From the IMG/VR virus record IMGVR_UViG_3300047462_000497, positions 1 through 39,573 of that record: DNA of 39,573 nucleotides; one strand, written 5' to 3'. This document shows positions 23,709 to 30,436 of this stretch, in pieces; position 1 is the stretch's first letter, and each line of letters starts with the position of its first letter. The translations under genes and the position numbers were made by a program. Origin of the DNA: a virus. Below the pieces are notes generated by a model. It worked only from the letters and a program-made list of their open reading frames with translations, was not told the DNA's origin and made no database searches.

Positions 23709-24149
23709 TTAGGCCGTCGCGGCCGAGTCGGAGGTCGTCGTGTCGCTCGACGCCTCGGCGTTGACGACGTTGGTCGCCTCAACGCCGTGGTGATCTTGTG
23801 CGTCGACGTGCGCCGCGATCACGCGAACGATCGCATACATGAGGTGCGCCGCCTTGCGGTTTTCCGCCGGCAGCTGCTCGAAGGGGACGATCGTGGGATC
23901 GGTCTTCGCGGCCTCGTCGAGGGTCGGGCCGTATTCCCAACCGTCGGCTTCCTTGCGCGCGCAGAGCATCCGGTATTCCTTCGCGGGCCCGGCATGCTCG
24001 TTGTCGAGAATGAATTGCACGTGCGCGATGTACGCAGCGCGTTCCGCATCAGGCAGCGCGTCGAACGATGCGCTGGCGCGCGCGGCCACCTGCAACGAGC
24101 GTTCGGCTTCGGCGGCGTAGGCGACGCGCGCGATCTGTTCGACGGTCAT
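23709..24149 (-). CDS. RyR-domain protein
   Basis: A 146-residue protein with a ryanodine-receptor (RyR) type domain: an 'IARVAYAAEAERSLQ' helix near the start, then 'ADGWEYGPTLDEAAKTDP', 'TIVPFEQLPAENRKAAHLMYAIV' near residues 75-112. Bacterial and phage RyR-domain proteins are short like this one; their ligand is unknown, although the fold is taken as a small binding module. The ATG overlaps the upstream TAA (TAATG). The Ser/Thr/Ala-rich C-terminal 30 residues look disordered. An in-frame start further upstream would run through the neighbouring gene and is rejected. Confidence 0.8.
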   Translation of the reverse strand: MTVEQIARVAYAAEAERSLQVAARASASFDALPDAERAAYIAHVQFILDNEHAGPAKEYRMLCARKEADGWEYGPTLDEAAKTDPTIVPFEQLPAENRKAAHLMYAIVRVIAAHVDAQDHHGVEATNVVNAEASSDTTTSDSAATA

Positions 24150-24586
24150 TATGCGCTCCAGTACGTTGCGATCACGGCAGCGCCGGCCGCGGGTTGCGAG
24201 GCGACCTTGATGGTGAACCCGTTGCTGAGCGGAATCGATAGCTCGATCGGCGCAGCGTAAGCATTGAGGGTGCCGACCCAAACCAGGTCGGCATCGGCGC
24301 CGGTAGGCGTCGCCTCGTCGTAAATCGAGACGATCGGCGACGTCGCCGAGCCCGTCCACCACAGCTTGTAGAGCGACACCGGCGAAGCGACCGCGGCGAC
24401 GAGGCCGCTTGTCCACGAGGCGTTGGTGACGCGATAGACGTCGGAGGCGATCTGCGCGAAGACGGGATAGTCCGTCACGATGCGCTGCGCGGACGAACCG
24501 CTGCCGCTGGTGCGGATCCGTCTGACGAGTGCGGCCGATTGCTGCGTGTTAGGTGGCGCGGCTGGCGCGGGCGTTGCGGTCGGCAT
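24149..24586 (-). CDS. Beta-rich accessory structural protein (paralogue of 22639-23055)
   Basis: A 145-residue protein with ATG 24586 and AGGAG 5 nt upstream. The N-terminal 25 residues are Pro/Ala/Thr-rich and probably flexible. Residues about 60-145 share the ordered blocks 'SIYDE', 'PTGADAD', 'VGTL', 'PLSNGF', 'PAAGAAVIATYW' with the protein at 22639-23055. It is coupled to the RyR gene. The pair looks like an old tandem duplication now separated by two genes. Confidence 0.6.
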   Translation of the reverse strand: MPTATPAPAAPPNTQQSAALVRRIRTSGSGSSAQRIVTDYPVFAQIASDVYRVTNASWTSGLVAAVASPVSLYKLWWTGSATSPIVSIYDEATPTGADADLVWVGTLNAYAAPIELSIPLSNGFTIKVASQPAAGAAVIATYWSA

Positions 24587-24594
24587 TGCGGCTC

Positions 24595-25821
24595 CTACAG
24601 TGGCACGGCGAAAAACGGCGACAGATCGTCTGGCTCAAATTGATCGAGCGTGCCGAGTGACGGCAGCGCATAGACGGTCTCCAGAAAACGCGTGATGCTG
24701 ACGAGCGATCGGGGCGTGTGGTCGACGTAGCCGCGGTTGGCCAGCGGCGAGATCGCGATCAGCGGGACGCGGAAGCCGTACTCGAACGGGTTTGGAATGC
24801 CGCCGACCGGATTCGGCGCGCTCGGCGGCGCGACGTCGTCGTACCAGTTCGCGCTATCGACCCACGTCAACAGCACGACCGTGTTCGACCAGTCTGGCGA
24901 CGCTTCGAGCGCCGCGACGACGCTGCTCACCCAGTTGGGACCGTTGGAACCTGGCTGCGAGCCATTCTCCGGCGGGTTGTCGGAGTTTGCGAGCGACGCG
25001 GTGACGAAGGCCACGGGCGGCAGCGACCCGTTGCGAATGTCGTTCAGCACCGTAGTCTCGGGCGTGATGACGTTCGCGCGATCGCGCTGATACACGTATG
25101 AGAACGAGAGCGGCGCTGCGGGGCGGCTATTCAGTTCAGCGACGTAGTATTTCCACGGCACGTTCGCGCGGTCGAGCAGCTCGAGGATCGACGCGGCGCC
25201 CAGGCATGGAAATGCGCCCGGGTTTTCGGCCGAGGGATAGGAGCCGCCCATGTAGACCTGCGGCACGCGCGTGTTCGCCGGCGCCGCGCAGGTGACGTCA
25301 CCCATCGTCTTCGCAGCGTTTTCGGAGAACGCCATACCGTTCGGCTCGTAGCCGCCGGACTGGCCGGCGAGCACGTACAAAAACGCGGGCCAGAGCGTCG
25401 ATCGATTCGGCTGAAAGGTCGCGTCGCTCGTCGCATATTGCGACGCCCAGGCGACGTAGGGCATCACTTCGGTCGCCGGCGCGTACGAGTACGGCGTGAC
25501 CGTCGTTCCCGGGCCACACGTGACCGGCAGCAGGTCCCAACCGTCCATCGCGCCGAGATCGTAGGCGGTCTGGAAGTCCTTGAGCGCGTGCTGCGGATCT
25601 CCGCAAGCTCCGAGGCTCACCTCGGCGAGCGGGACGGGGTTGTCGTTGTGATCGATGCCGCTCGACGGGATGGACACGCCGGGCGGCGGTCCGCTACCGA
25701 AGAGATCGGTGAGATTGCGCCCCTGCTGGAAGATGACCACGACGTGCGAGATCGCCGGCGACGTCGTGTAGGCGACGTGGCGAGCAACGTGCGCCGGTGG
25801 CGCGTGATGCAGCGGCAGCAT
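24595..25821 (-). CDS. Phosphoesterase-family protein lacking key active-site residues
   Basis: A 408-residue member of the phosphoesterase (acid phosphatase/phospholipase C) family. Family landmarks are clear: 'ISHVVVIF..GR.LTDLFG' at 24-42, 'AYDLGAMDGW' near 87-95, 'VPWKYYVAE' near 221, 'WVSSVVAALEASPDW', 'VVLLTW', 'NWYDDVAPP'. But the usual metal-binding or catalytic positions differ: Q33-G34 in place of Glu-Asn, N282 where the DHP His sits, V321 where an Asp is usual, and D329 in place of the His of 'YDHV'. Ser155 in 'AGQSGG' remains. No signal peptide. SD GGGAGG lies just before ATG. Probably a non-catalytic binding protein; an altered enzyme is possible. Confidence 0.8.
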   Translation of the reverse strand: MLPLHHAPPAHVARHVAYTTSPAISHVVVIFQQGRNLTDLFGSGPPPGVSIPSSGIDHNDNPVPLAEVSLGACGDPQHALKDFQTAYDLGAMDGWDLLPVTCGPGTTVTPYSYAPATEVMPYVAWASQYATSDATFQPNRSTLWPAFLYVLAGQSGGYEPNGMAFSENAAKTMGDVTCAAPANTRVPQVYMGGSYPSAENPGAFPCLGAASILELLDRANVPWKYYVAELNSRPAAPLSFSYVYQRDRANVITPETTVLNDIRNGSLPPVAFVTASLANSDNPPENGSQPGSNGPNWVSSVVAALEASPDWSNTVVLLTWVDSANWYDDVAPPSAPNPVGGIPNPFEYGFRVPLIAISPLANRGYVDHTPRSLVSITRFLETVYALPSLGTLDQFEPDDLSPFFAVPL

Positions 25822-25853
25822 GGCGCCTCCCGGAAAATATACAGGTTTAGGGT

Positions 25854-26090
25854 TTACAGGAAGAGTCGCGCAAGCGAGTCGTCGAGGAGAAGCAGCCCGA
25901 GCCCGACCGGCGAGCGCAAGAACGTCGCCGGCAAATCGAAGATGCTGGCCTTTCCGTCGGAGAGGCCGAGCAGCGTCAGAGCAGCGAGCATCGGCGCCGA
26001 ATTGAACGAAACTTGCCGGCGATCGTCGACGGTAGGCGCGAAGAAGGTCACCGCGGCTGTGAGTGCGCGCGGAAACCAGTCGGCGATCAT
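25854..26090 (-). CDS. Small hydrophobic hypothetical protein
   Basis: A 78-residue protein from ATG 26090. It has two hydrophobic stretches, near residues 9-18 ('LTAAVTFF') and 29-42 plus 63-78 ('VGLGLLLLDDSLARLFL'). No clear SD. Not recognised; holin-like lengths fit, but a charged central part and weak initiation signal leave this open. Confidence 0.4.
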   Translation of the reverse strand: MIADWFPRALTAAVTFFAPTVDDRRQVSFNSAPMLAALTLLGLSDGKASIFDLPATFLRSPVGLGLLLLDDSLARLFL

Positions 26091-26099
26091 GCTCTCAGC

Positions 26100-26138
26100 C
26101 CCGGCAATTCCCCGGCGTCTTCCCGGCAATTCCCCGGC
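26100..26138. repeat. 17-nt direct repeat pair, 22-nt period
   Basis: The 17-mer cccggcaattccccggc occurs at 26100-26116 and 26122-26138, separated by 5 nt. The short gap and exact match suggest either a recent slip duplication or a paired protein-binding site. It lies in the short gap between two small genes. Confidence 0.6.
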
Positions 26139-26147
26139 ATTTCGCGC

Positions 26148-26468
26148 TCAGCACTCCTCGCGTTCGGGGACGTCGTCGAAGGTCGGATCGTCAGGGTCGG
26201 TCATTGTCCCTCTCTCGGCAGCGCGCCACTCGGCGCGATGAGCAGTCAAGTCAAACCCGCAGCGCGGGCGTTCGCAAATCGTGGCCGTCCGGCCGCTGGC
26301 GACGAATGATCGACACGGCTTTCGCTTCGCGTCGCGCTCGTACGCGGTCTGTGCCGGCTTGCCCATCGCGGCGACGACGGTCTCGAGCGGCACGCGGCGG
26401 AAGCCTTCGTCGCAGAGCCGGGCGTACTCGGCCTGGCGCGCGCCGGCCGACGGTGAGCGACGCGGCAT
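26148..26468 (-). CDS. Hypothetical protein with a small cysteine motif
   Basis: A 106-residue protein with GGAGGG 5 nt before ATG. A basic N-terminal helical part ('RQAEYARLCDEGFRRVPLETVV') is followed by 'KPCRSF', 'RTATICERPRCGFDL', a cysteine set (about residues 52, 65, 70) that could bind a metal. The C-terminal 20 residues are Asp/Glu/Pro-rich. Function unknown. It follows the two HTH genes in the same orientation. Confidence 0.55.
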   Translation of the reverse strand: MPRRSPSAGARQAEYARLCDEGFRRVPLETVVAAMGKPAQTAYERDAKRKPCRSFVASGRTATICERPRCGFDLTAHRAEWRAAERGTMTDPDDPTFDDVPEREEC

Positions 26469-26483
26469 CGCGGCCCTCCGCGG

Positions 26484-26732
26484 TCAGGGTTGCGGCTCGA
26501 GCCTCACGGTCGGGCCGACGTCGATGTAACCGAGGTCGTACAGGCGCAGCACGAGTTCGGCGCGCGTGTCGACGTCGAAGCGATCGAAGAGCCGCTTCAC
26601 GTAGCAGCGATTGCTCGAGTACGCGCAATCTCCGAGGTGGCCGTTGCCGCCGCGCAACATCGCGGCGACCATGCGACGCTGTCGCTCTGAGAGTGCGTTG
26701 CTCTCAGCAGGGATTTGCGTGGACTCGGCCAT
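26484..26732 (-). CDS. LuxR/GerE-type HTH protein (second of tandem pair)
   Basis: An 82-residue protein, mostly one helix-turn-helix of the LuxR C-terminal type: 'LSERQRRMVAAMLRGG', 'CAYSSNRCYVKRLFDRFDVDTRAELVLRLYDLGYID'. Full LuxR regulators have an N-terminal sensor domain; none is present here. Its upstream neighbour (26704-26946) has the same domain and the same ending (GYID), so they are tandem paralogues that overlap by 29 nt. Likely a small DNA-binding regulator of phage genes. Confidence 0.65.
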   Translation of the reverse strand: MAESTQIPAESNALSERQRRMVAAMLRGGNGHLGDCAYSSNRCYVKRLFDRFDVDTRAELVLRLYDLGYIDVGPTVRLEPQP

Positions 26733-26946
26733 TTGCATCGATGTAGCCGAGATCGCGAAGGCGAACGGCGAGCGCGGCCGTCGTGGCGACCGCGAAGCGC
26801 GAACGCAATCGCTCGAGATAGGTGCCGGCGACGGAGTCGGAATAGTGCCGGGCGCGCGCGACGTCGATCAGACGGCCGCCGTCGAGGGTCGTTTGGAGTA
26901 ACTCGACTTCGAGCGCGGTGAGCGTCGTGCGTCGAGCGCGGGTCAC
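26704..26946 (-). CDS. LuxR/GerE-type HTH protein (first of tandem pair)
   Basis: An 80-residue protein starting at GTG 26946, two bases after the stop of the 63-residue gene upstream. It is a stand-alone LuxR-type HTH: 'LTALEVELLQTTLDGG', 'DVARARHYSDSVAGTYLERLRSRFAVATTAALAVRLRDLGYID'. Compared with its partner, the recognition helix differs, so the two probably bind different sites. No SD is evident, consistent with translational coupling. Confidence 0.65.
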   Translation of the reverse strand: MTRARRTTLTALEVELLQTTLDGGRLIDVARARHYSDSVAGTYLERLRSRFAVATTAALAVRLRDLGYIDANGRVHANPC

Positions 26947-26948
26947 GA

Positions 26949-27140
26949 TCAGAACGTGCGGCCCAGCGCGATGCCGTCTTCGAACGCTTGCGATGCGGCG
27001 ACGCCCGGGTTCGCGGCGAGATAGTTGGCGAACGTGGTGGGGTAGTCCCAACCGTTGGCTTTCGCTTGGACTATCCAGGTCGCGTACGCGGCGGTCTTGG
27101 GATAAGGCTTCGCGTGGTCTTTGGCCGGCGGCGTTGCCAT
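26949..27140 (-). CDS. Small hypothetical protein
   Basis: A 63-residue protein with GGAGG 6 nt upstream of ATG, a strong initiation signal. It is Ala/Tyr-rich with 'AAYATWIVQAKANGWDYPTTFANYLAANPGV'. The pattern of aromatic residues suggests a small helical bundle. Lies directly downstream of the integrase stop and starts the string of small regulators. Not recognised. Confidence 0.55.
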   Translation of the reverse strand: MATPPAKDHAKPYPKTAAYATWIVQAKANGWDYPTTFANYLAANPGVAASQAFEDGIALGRTF

Positions 27141-27164
27141 GTCGGGCCTCCGGTGAGCGCTTGT

Positions 27165-28154
27165 TTAGTGACGAACTATCTCAAGGAGCGCCGCGTCTTC
27201 GAAGACGTTGGCGCGGCGAACGTATCCGCCGAGCACCTTGATCGACTTATGGCCCGACACGCGCGAAATGTCGCGGTCAGCAACCTTCGCCCGTGCGGCA
27301 CTCGTCACAAACCCAGCGCGCAAACTGTGGCCGGAGAAATCGCCGGCGATGCCGGCCGAACGGGCGACGCGCTTCACAAGTCGAGCGACCAGTCGCGGGC
27401 TGATACGTTCGATGGCAACGCTTCCGCCGTTGATGCGGCGGAAGAGCGGACCAGCGTCGATGTCGGCCGCTGTCAGCCATGCCTGTGTCGCGCGCACCGG
27501 GCAGATAGCCGCCTTCGGAAGCATCGGGATCGCGATGGCGCGGCCTTCGCCGAGCTGGTCGGTCTTCGATCGCCGCAGCGTTACGACGATGCCCTTGCGC
27601 GAGATCTCCAAATCGGCAACGTCGAGCGCCGCGAGTTCGCTGCGCCGGAACGCACCGGCAAACCCGAGCAGCAGAATTGCGCGGTTGCGGACGCCTTCGA
27701 GGTCGTTGCCGATCGTGACGAGCGCGTCGCGCAGCAGATCGATAGTCAGGGCGGTCTTCTTGACCGCGGCAGAGCCTTTCTCGTTGGCGATACCGCGGAT
27801 GACGGCGAGGACGGCCGGGTGTTTGGTCGGATCCTCAAGTTCGCGGTCGCGGTGCGCGCCGCCGATCGCCGTCAGTCGGCGACGCAGCGTCGAGACCTTG
27901 CACGTCTCGGCTCGCTCGGTCAGATACAGCGCGACGCTCTGCGGCGCAGCGGGCAAAGACTCGAGCCCAGCGCCGGAGCACCAGAGCCCGAAGTCCCGCA
28001 GATCGGAGGCGTACGCGTTGCGCGTCGCTTCCGCTCGTGCCGACCGTGCGTAATCGCGCGCTTTTGCGGCGACCGCCTCCAGGTCGGACTCTCTTCTGAG
28101 GGCCGGCAGACCCGAGACGTTATCGGACACCGGAGGCGTCCGATATGCGTCCAT
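27165..28154 (-). CDS. Tyrosine recombinase (integrase 1)
   Basis: A 329-residue site-specific recombinase. An N-terminal SAM-like core-binding domain (about 40-120) precedes the catalytic domain, in which all active residues are visible: R171 in 'FRRSEL', K197 in 'RRSKTDQ', H276 and R279 in 'GHSLRAG', H302 in 'SGHKS', and the nucleophile Y311 in 'GGYVRRA'. ATG 28154 was chosen because GAGAGGT lies 8 nt upstream; an upstream in-frame start is less likely. There is no arm-binding domain, so it is of the compact Xer/IntI type. Its start codon lies within a set of 10-nt repeats that could be autoregulatory or recombination sites. Confidence 0.88.
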   Translation of the reverse strand: MDAYRTPPVSDNVSGLPALRRESDLEAVAAKARDYARSARAEATRNAYASDLRDFGLWCSGAGLESLPAAPQSVALYLTERAETCKVSTLRRRLTAIGGAHRDRELEDPTKHPAVLAVIRGIANEKGSAAVKKTALTIDLLRDALVTIGNDLEGVRNRAILLLGFAGAFRRSELAALDVADLEISRKGIVVTLRRSKTDQLGEGRAIAIPMLPKAAICPVRATQAWLTAADIDAGPLFRRINGGSVAIERISPRLVARLVKRVARSAGIAGDFSGHSLRAGFVTSAARAKVADRDISRVSGHKSIKVLGGYVRRANVFEDAALLEIVRH

Positions 28155-28199
28155 TATGGGACACCTCTCAGCGCTTCCCCGCGGCACAATATCGGACAC
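28121..28199. repeat. Phased 10-nt repeats around the start of integrase 1
   Basis: The 10-mer tatcggacac occurs at 28121-28130 and 28190-28199, with a one-mismatch copy tatgggacac at 28155-28164; start-to-start spacings are 34 and 35 nt. An inverted copy of its first eight bases (gtccgata) is at 28138-28145. The middle copy lies in the integrase ribosome-binding region. They look like operator or recombinase-binding sites. Confidence 0.6.
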
Positions 28200-28235
28200 A
28201 TCATCGCGACGCGCCGCCCGAAAATATCGGTCAGC

Positions 28236-28448
28236 TCAGTCGCACATCATCCGCGGCATCCGCCCCATGTGCGTCAGATGCAACAGTTCCGCGCGCGCCA
28301 ATGCGAGCACGTTGACGATGTCGCTTTTGGTCGCGTCGACGATGCCGAGGAAGAGGTCGGCCACATCCGCGATCGCCGCGGGCCGGGTGTCGGTCAGCGT
28401 GGGCGTCGTGATCGAGGCCAGGATGGTACGACGGTCAACGTCGGTCAT
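28236..28448 (-). CDS. Small hypothetical protein coupled to an HTH gene
   Basis: A 70-residue protein from ATG 28448, which overlaps the upstream gene's TGA (ATGA). It is helical: 'RRTILASITTPTLTDTRPAAIADVADLFLGIVDATKSDIVNVLALARAEL' is spread through residues 6-55. A longer reading of the same frame lacks a ribosome site and overlaps the HTH gene entirely, so it is rejected. Unknown role; probably acts with the HTH protein. Confidence 0.5.
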   Translation of the reverse strand: MTDVDRRTILASITTPTLTDTRPAAIADVADLFLGIVDATKSDIVNVLALARAELLHLTHMGRMPRMMCD

Positions 28449-28792
28449 GCGGGCGACCCGAAGGGCGGCATCGGCATCGTGGGCGGATCGGTCGAGAGCG
28501 CGATCTGCTTGCGCAGCGCGTCGAGCTTCGCGTTCTCGGCGAACCGCTCGGCCTCGATGAAGGCGGCGCGGAATTCGACGTACCCGGCCTCGCCCTGCTC
28601 TCCGCGTTTCAGCCACGCATACAGCGTCGGCCGAGAGATACGTGCGCACTCTGCGGCGGCCTTGTCGCTGCCGCCAAGCCGCTTCGCCGAGAGCACGGCT
28701 TCGATCGTGCGGCCGTCGTCGAAACGCCCCGATGGCCGATGCTCCGAGGCTAACCGCGTAGCGGTCGCGTCGAGCGATTCGGTCACGGACAC
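28445..28792 (-). CDS. HTH protein resembling small terminase/phage transcription factors
   Basis: A 115-residue protein. Residues about 28-62 ('TIEAVLSAKRLGGSDKAAAECARISRPTLYAWLKRG') are a helix-turn-helix preceded by a helix, followed by a charged 'FIEAERFAENAKLDALRK' helix, the layout of small-terminase-like phage proteins. A GTG at 28792 or 28786 is the start; a G-run lies just upstream of the second. It lies directly behind an intrinsic terminator and promoter, and its stop overlaps the next gene. It may be a DNA-binding late regulator rather than a packaging protein, since a better terminase pair is at 15.7-17.8 kb. Confidence 0.6.
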   Translation of the reverse strand: MSVTESLDATATRLASEHRPSGRFDDGRTIEAVLSAKRLGGSDKAAAECARISRPTLYAWLKRGEQGEAGYVEFRAAFIEAERFAENAKLDALRKQIALSTDPPTMPMPPFGSPA

Positions 28793-28797
28793 CCCCG

Positions 28798-28828
28798 AAA
28801 AACGAAAAAGCGCTCACGTTGCGAGCGC
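28798..28828 (-). terminator. Intrinsic terminator upstream of the 28445-28792 gene
   Basis: On the minus strand a 6-bp GC stem (GCGCTC/GAGCGC; 28828-28823 and 28815-28810) with 7-nt loop is followed by TTTTTCGTTTTT. It ends only six bases before the HTH start codon, so it would stop transcripts coming from the promoter near 28.93 kb or from 29.9 kb. Confidence 0.75.
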
Positions 28829-28904
28829 CTTACACTTGGCCTACACCGGCGCATCGCTTCCCTTACATCGGGTGCGGCGACCAGTAAGCCTTCGGCCACA
28901 AATG

Positions 28905-28934
28905 AGGGTAAGCCATCGGGCAGCCAATTGTCAA
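28905..28934 (-). promoter_or_regulatory. Candidate sigma70 promoter with a 70-nt leader ending in a terminator
   Basis: A perfect -35 TTGACA (28934-28929, minus strand) is followed after 18 nt by TACCCT (28910-28905), a weak -10. Two copies of gtaagcc (plus strand, 28884-28890 and 28908-28914, 24 nt apart) lie in and just after the -10. A transcript would run about 70 nt to the terminator at 28828. Confidence 0.45.
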
Positions 28935-29175
28935 GATGCTCGCGCGGTCGCCAACGCGTAATCACTCTGGAGCAACGACGGATCGTCCGATAGCGCTCTG
29001 CCTGCCTCGCGCAGCACGTCGTAGCAAATAGCCCTGACCCTTTCGAACCACGATTGCCGGCTCAACTCTGCCCACGAGTTCTCGTAGACTGTTTCGTCGA
29101 ACTGCCGATGTATCGACGCTTCGCTCCGTCGACGATCTCGTAAATGCCGCAAAACGTGGCCGACCGAACGCTCAC
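28931..29175 (-). pseudogene. Broken GIY-YIG endonuclease
   Basis: A GTG at 29175 overlaps the upstream TGA and opens a 37-codon frame holding 'CGIYEIVDGAKRRYIGSS' with a following Arg at the right distance, the GIY-YIG nuclease core. The frame stops at 29062-29064. One base back, a second frame stays open to a TGA at 28931-28933 and reads as protein ('SWAELSRQSWFERV', 'CYDVLREAG'). Joined by a single -1 shift near 29070 it would give about 80 residues, short for the family, so both frameshift and truncation are likely. The GIY to YIG gap is 9 residues, one fewer than usual. A sequencing error or programmed shift is possible. Confidence 0.5.
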
Positions 29176-29873
29176 GCAGCAACCCCGTCGATCGCCGCGA
29201 CGCGCGATCCGCCCTCCCGCCACGCATACTCGACGAGCACGAGCCGGGCGAAACCCGGGCGCGTGCTGAGCGCTCGCGCATATGGTTCCGGCAACCCATA
29301 CGTCGTCACGAAATACCGGGCGCTGGCGGGAAGCTCAGGGACTGAAATATCCCAAAAGCCGTCGGCAAGCACGCGCGCAGCTGCGACCGCCAAGACGGTG
29401 CGCTCGAGCGTCGGCCGGCGGTTGAAGAAGTCCCAAACGCCGAGACTGAGCGGGCTGACCTTGAAGCGCGGCAGATGGTAGTTCGAGACCCGGACGATCT
29501 CGAGCGGCGTCGCGCCCGTCGCCGGCGGCACCGGTTTCTTCGCCCGGCGTCCGCTGCTCGAATGGCCTCCGGTGATGTGCAGGTTTTCCGGCTGGAGCAT
29601 CCGCTCCCAATCGTCGAACGACCGGGGGTCGCGCTCGGCCTGCACCTGATCGATCGGCACACCGTCGACGGGATACCGATGGTAGGTCGGGTCGGCGTAG
29701 CGCGCCGCGATGGCAGAGGTGTCGACCGGCCGCCAGAGCACGTCGAGGGTCTCGGACGCCGCGCATTGCCCGGCCTCTGGGTCAGCGTAGCCAAGCGCGA
29801 CCAGCGCCGGGTCCGGCTCGTAGTCATCCTGACGACGAGAGCGCGCGTGCTGCTGGCGCTGGTGACGGCCCAT
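29172..29873 (-). CDS. Hypothetical protein upstream of the GIY-YIG remnant
   Basis: A 233-residue protein. The first 20 residues are Arg/Gln-rich. Middle regions have 'DPTYHRYPVDGVPIDQVQAE' and a Gly/Ser-rich 'GGHSSSGRR' loop. The C-terminal third has 'LSLGVWDFFNRRPTLERTVLAVAAARV' and 'ARYFVTTYGLPEPYARAL', helical and aromatic. A GGAGG lies close (3 nt) to ATG. It is divergent from the plus-strand promoter at 30.0 kb. Not recognised; no motif suggests a biochemical role. Confidence 0.55.
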   Translation of the reverse strand: MGRHQRQQHARSRRQDDYEPDPALVALGYADPEAGQCAASETLDVLWRPVDTSAIAARYADPTYHRYPVDGVPIDQVQAERDPRSFDDWERMLQPENLHITGGHSSSGRRAKKPVPPATGATPLEIVRVSNYHLPRFKVSPLSLGVWDFFNRRPTLERTVLAVAAARVLADGFWDISVPELPASARYFVTTYGLPEPYARALSTRPGFARLVLVEYAWREGGSRVAAIDGVAA

Positions 29874-30002
29874 AGACCTCCGGGTCGGCGGAACGCATCC
29901 ATGCCCAAGGGGCCGAAATGCGAACGATTCCTGTTCCAGCCGAGCAGGGAAAGCCTCCTGCTAGTGCACGGCGACTACGCCGTCGACCGCCGCGCGAAAA
30001 AT

Positions 30003-30052
30003 GTCCTACGCTACCCGTTGACTTTTGTGCCGTCCTACGCTATACTCTGGAC
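30003..30052 (+). promoter_or_regulatory. Strong sigma70 promoter with repeated operator-like site
   Basis: TTGACT (30018-30023), a 17-nt spacer and TATACT (30041-30046) form a near-consensus promoter. The 11-mer gtcctacgcta occurs at 30003-30013 and again at 30032-30042, where it covers the spacer end and the -10; the two are 29 nt apart, flanking the -35. A regulator bound there would block RNA polymerase. The ATG at 30053 falls where transcription would start. Confidence 0.75.
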
Positions 30053-30106
30053 ATGGGGCGCAGCGCCCCGGTGCCAGCGGCGAGAGCGCCGCGGGGATGG
30101 ACGAAA

Positions 30107-30436
30107 ATGGCGACCACGATCTCGGCAACCTCGATCAAAGCGACCTACGCCAAGCTGCTCGACGGCTCATGGGGCCTGCGTCTCGCGGTCGCGGACGGCA
30201 ATCTCCCGGTCGGCCAGCAGATCACCGTTTCCAAGCGCGATGGCTCGAGCAAGACCGAGACGCTGGGCGAGATCATCCACCGCGGCTCCGACTACGTGCT
30301 CGCCAAGATCGGCGGCGGCCAGCGGACGTCGTCGTACGGCAGCCGCTACGCACGCGGCGGCTCGGCGGCTCCGGTTCGCGGCTACTCGCGCTACTGCGCC
30401 GGCCGCGCCGGATGCGGTTGCTTCGACTGCCAATAA
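30107..30436 (+). CDS. Small conserved-type hypothetical protein behind a strong promoter
   Basis: A 109-residue protein. 'ISATSIKATYAKLLDGSWGLRL' leads a beta-rich body ('QQITVSKRDGSSKTETLGEIIHRGSDYVLAKIGG') of a kind often seen as a single small protein in phages and plasmids, and the end is Gly/Arg/Tyr-rich with three cysteines ('CAGRAGCGCFDC'). The start at 30107 keeps this body and leaves a leader with two hairpins (30055-30069 and 30077-30092); an in-frame ATG at 30053 sits at the expected transcription start and could be a leaderless start adding 18 residues. Next gene begins at the stop. Confidence 0.65.
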   Translation: MATTISATSIKATYAKLLDGSWGLRLAVADGNLPVGQQITVSKRDGSSKTETLGEIIHRGSDYVLAKIGGGQRTSSYGSRYARGGSAAPVRGYSRYCAGRAGCGCFDCQ

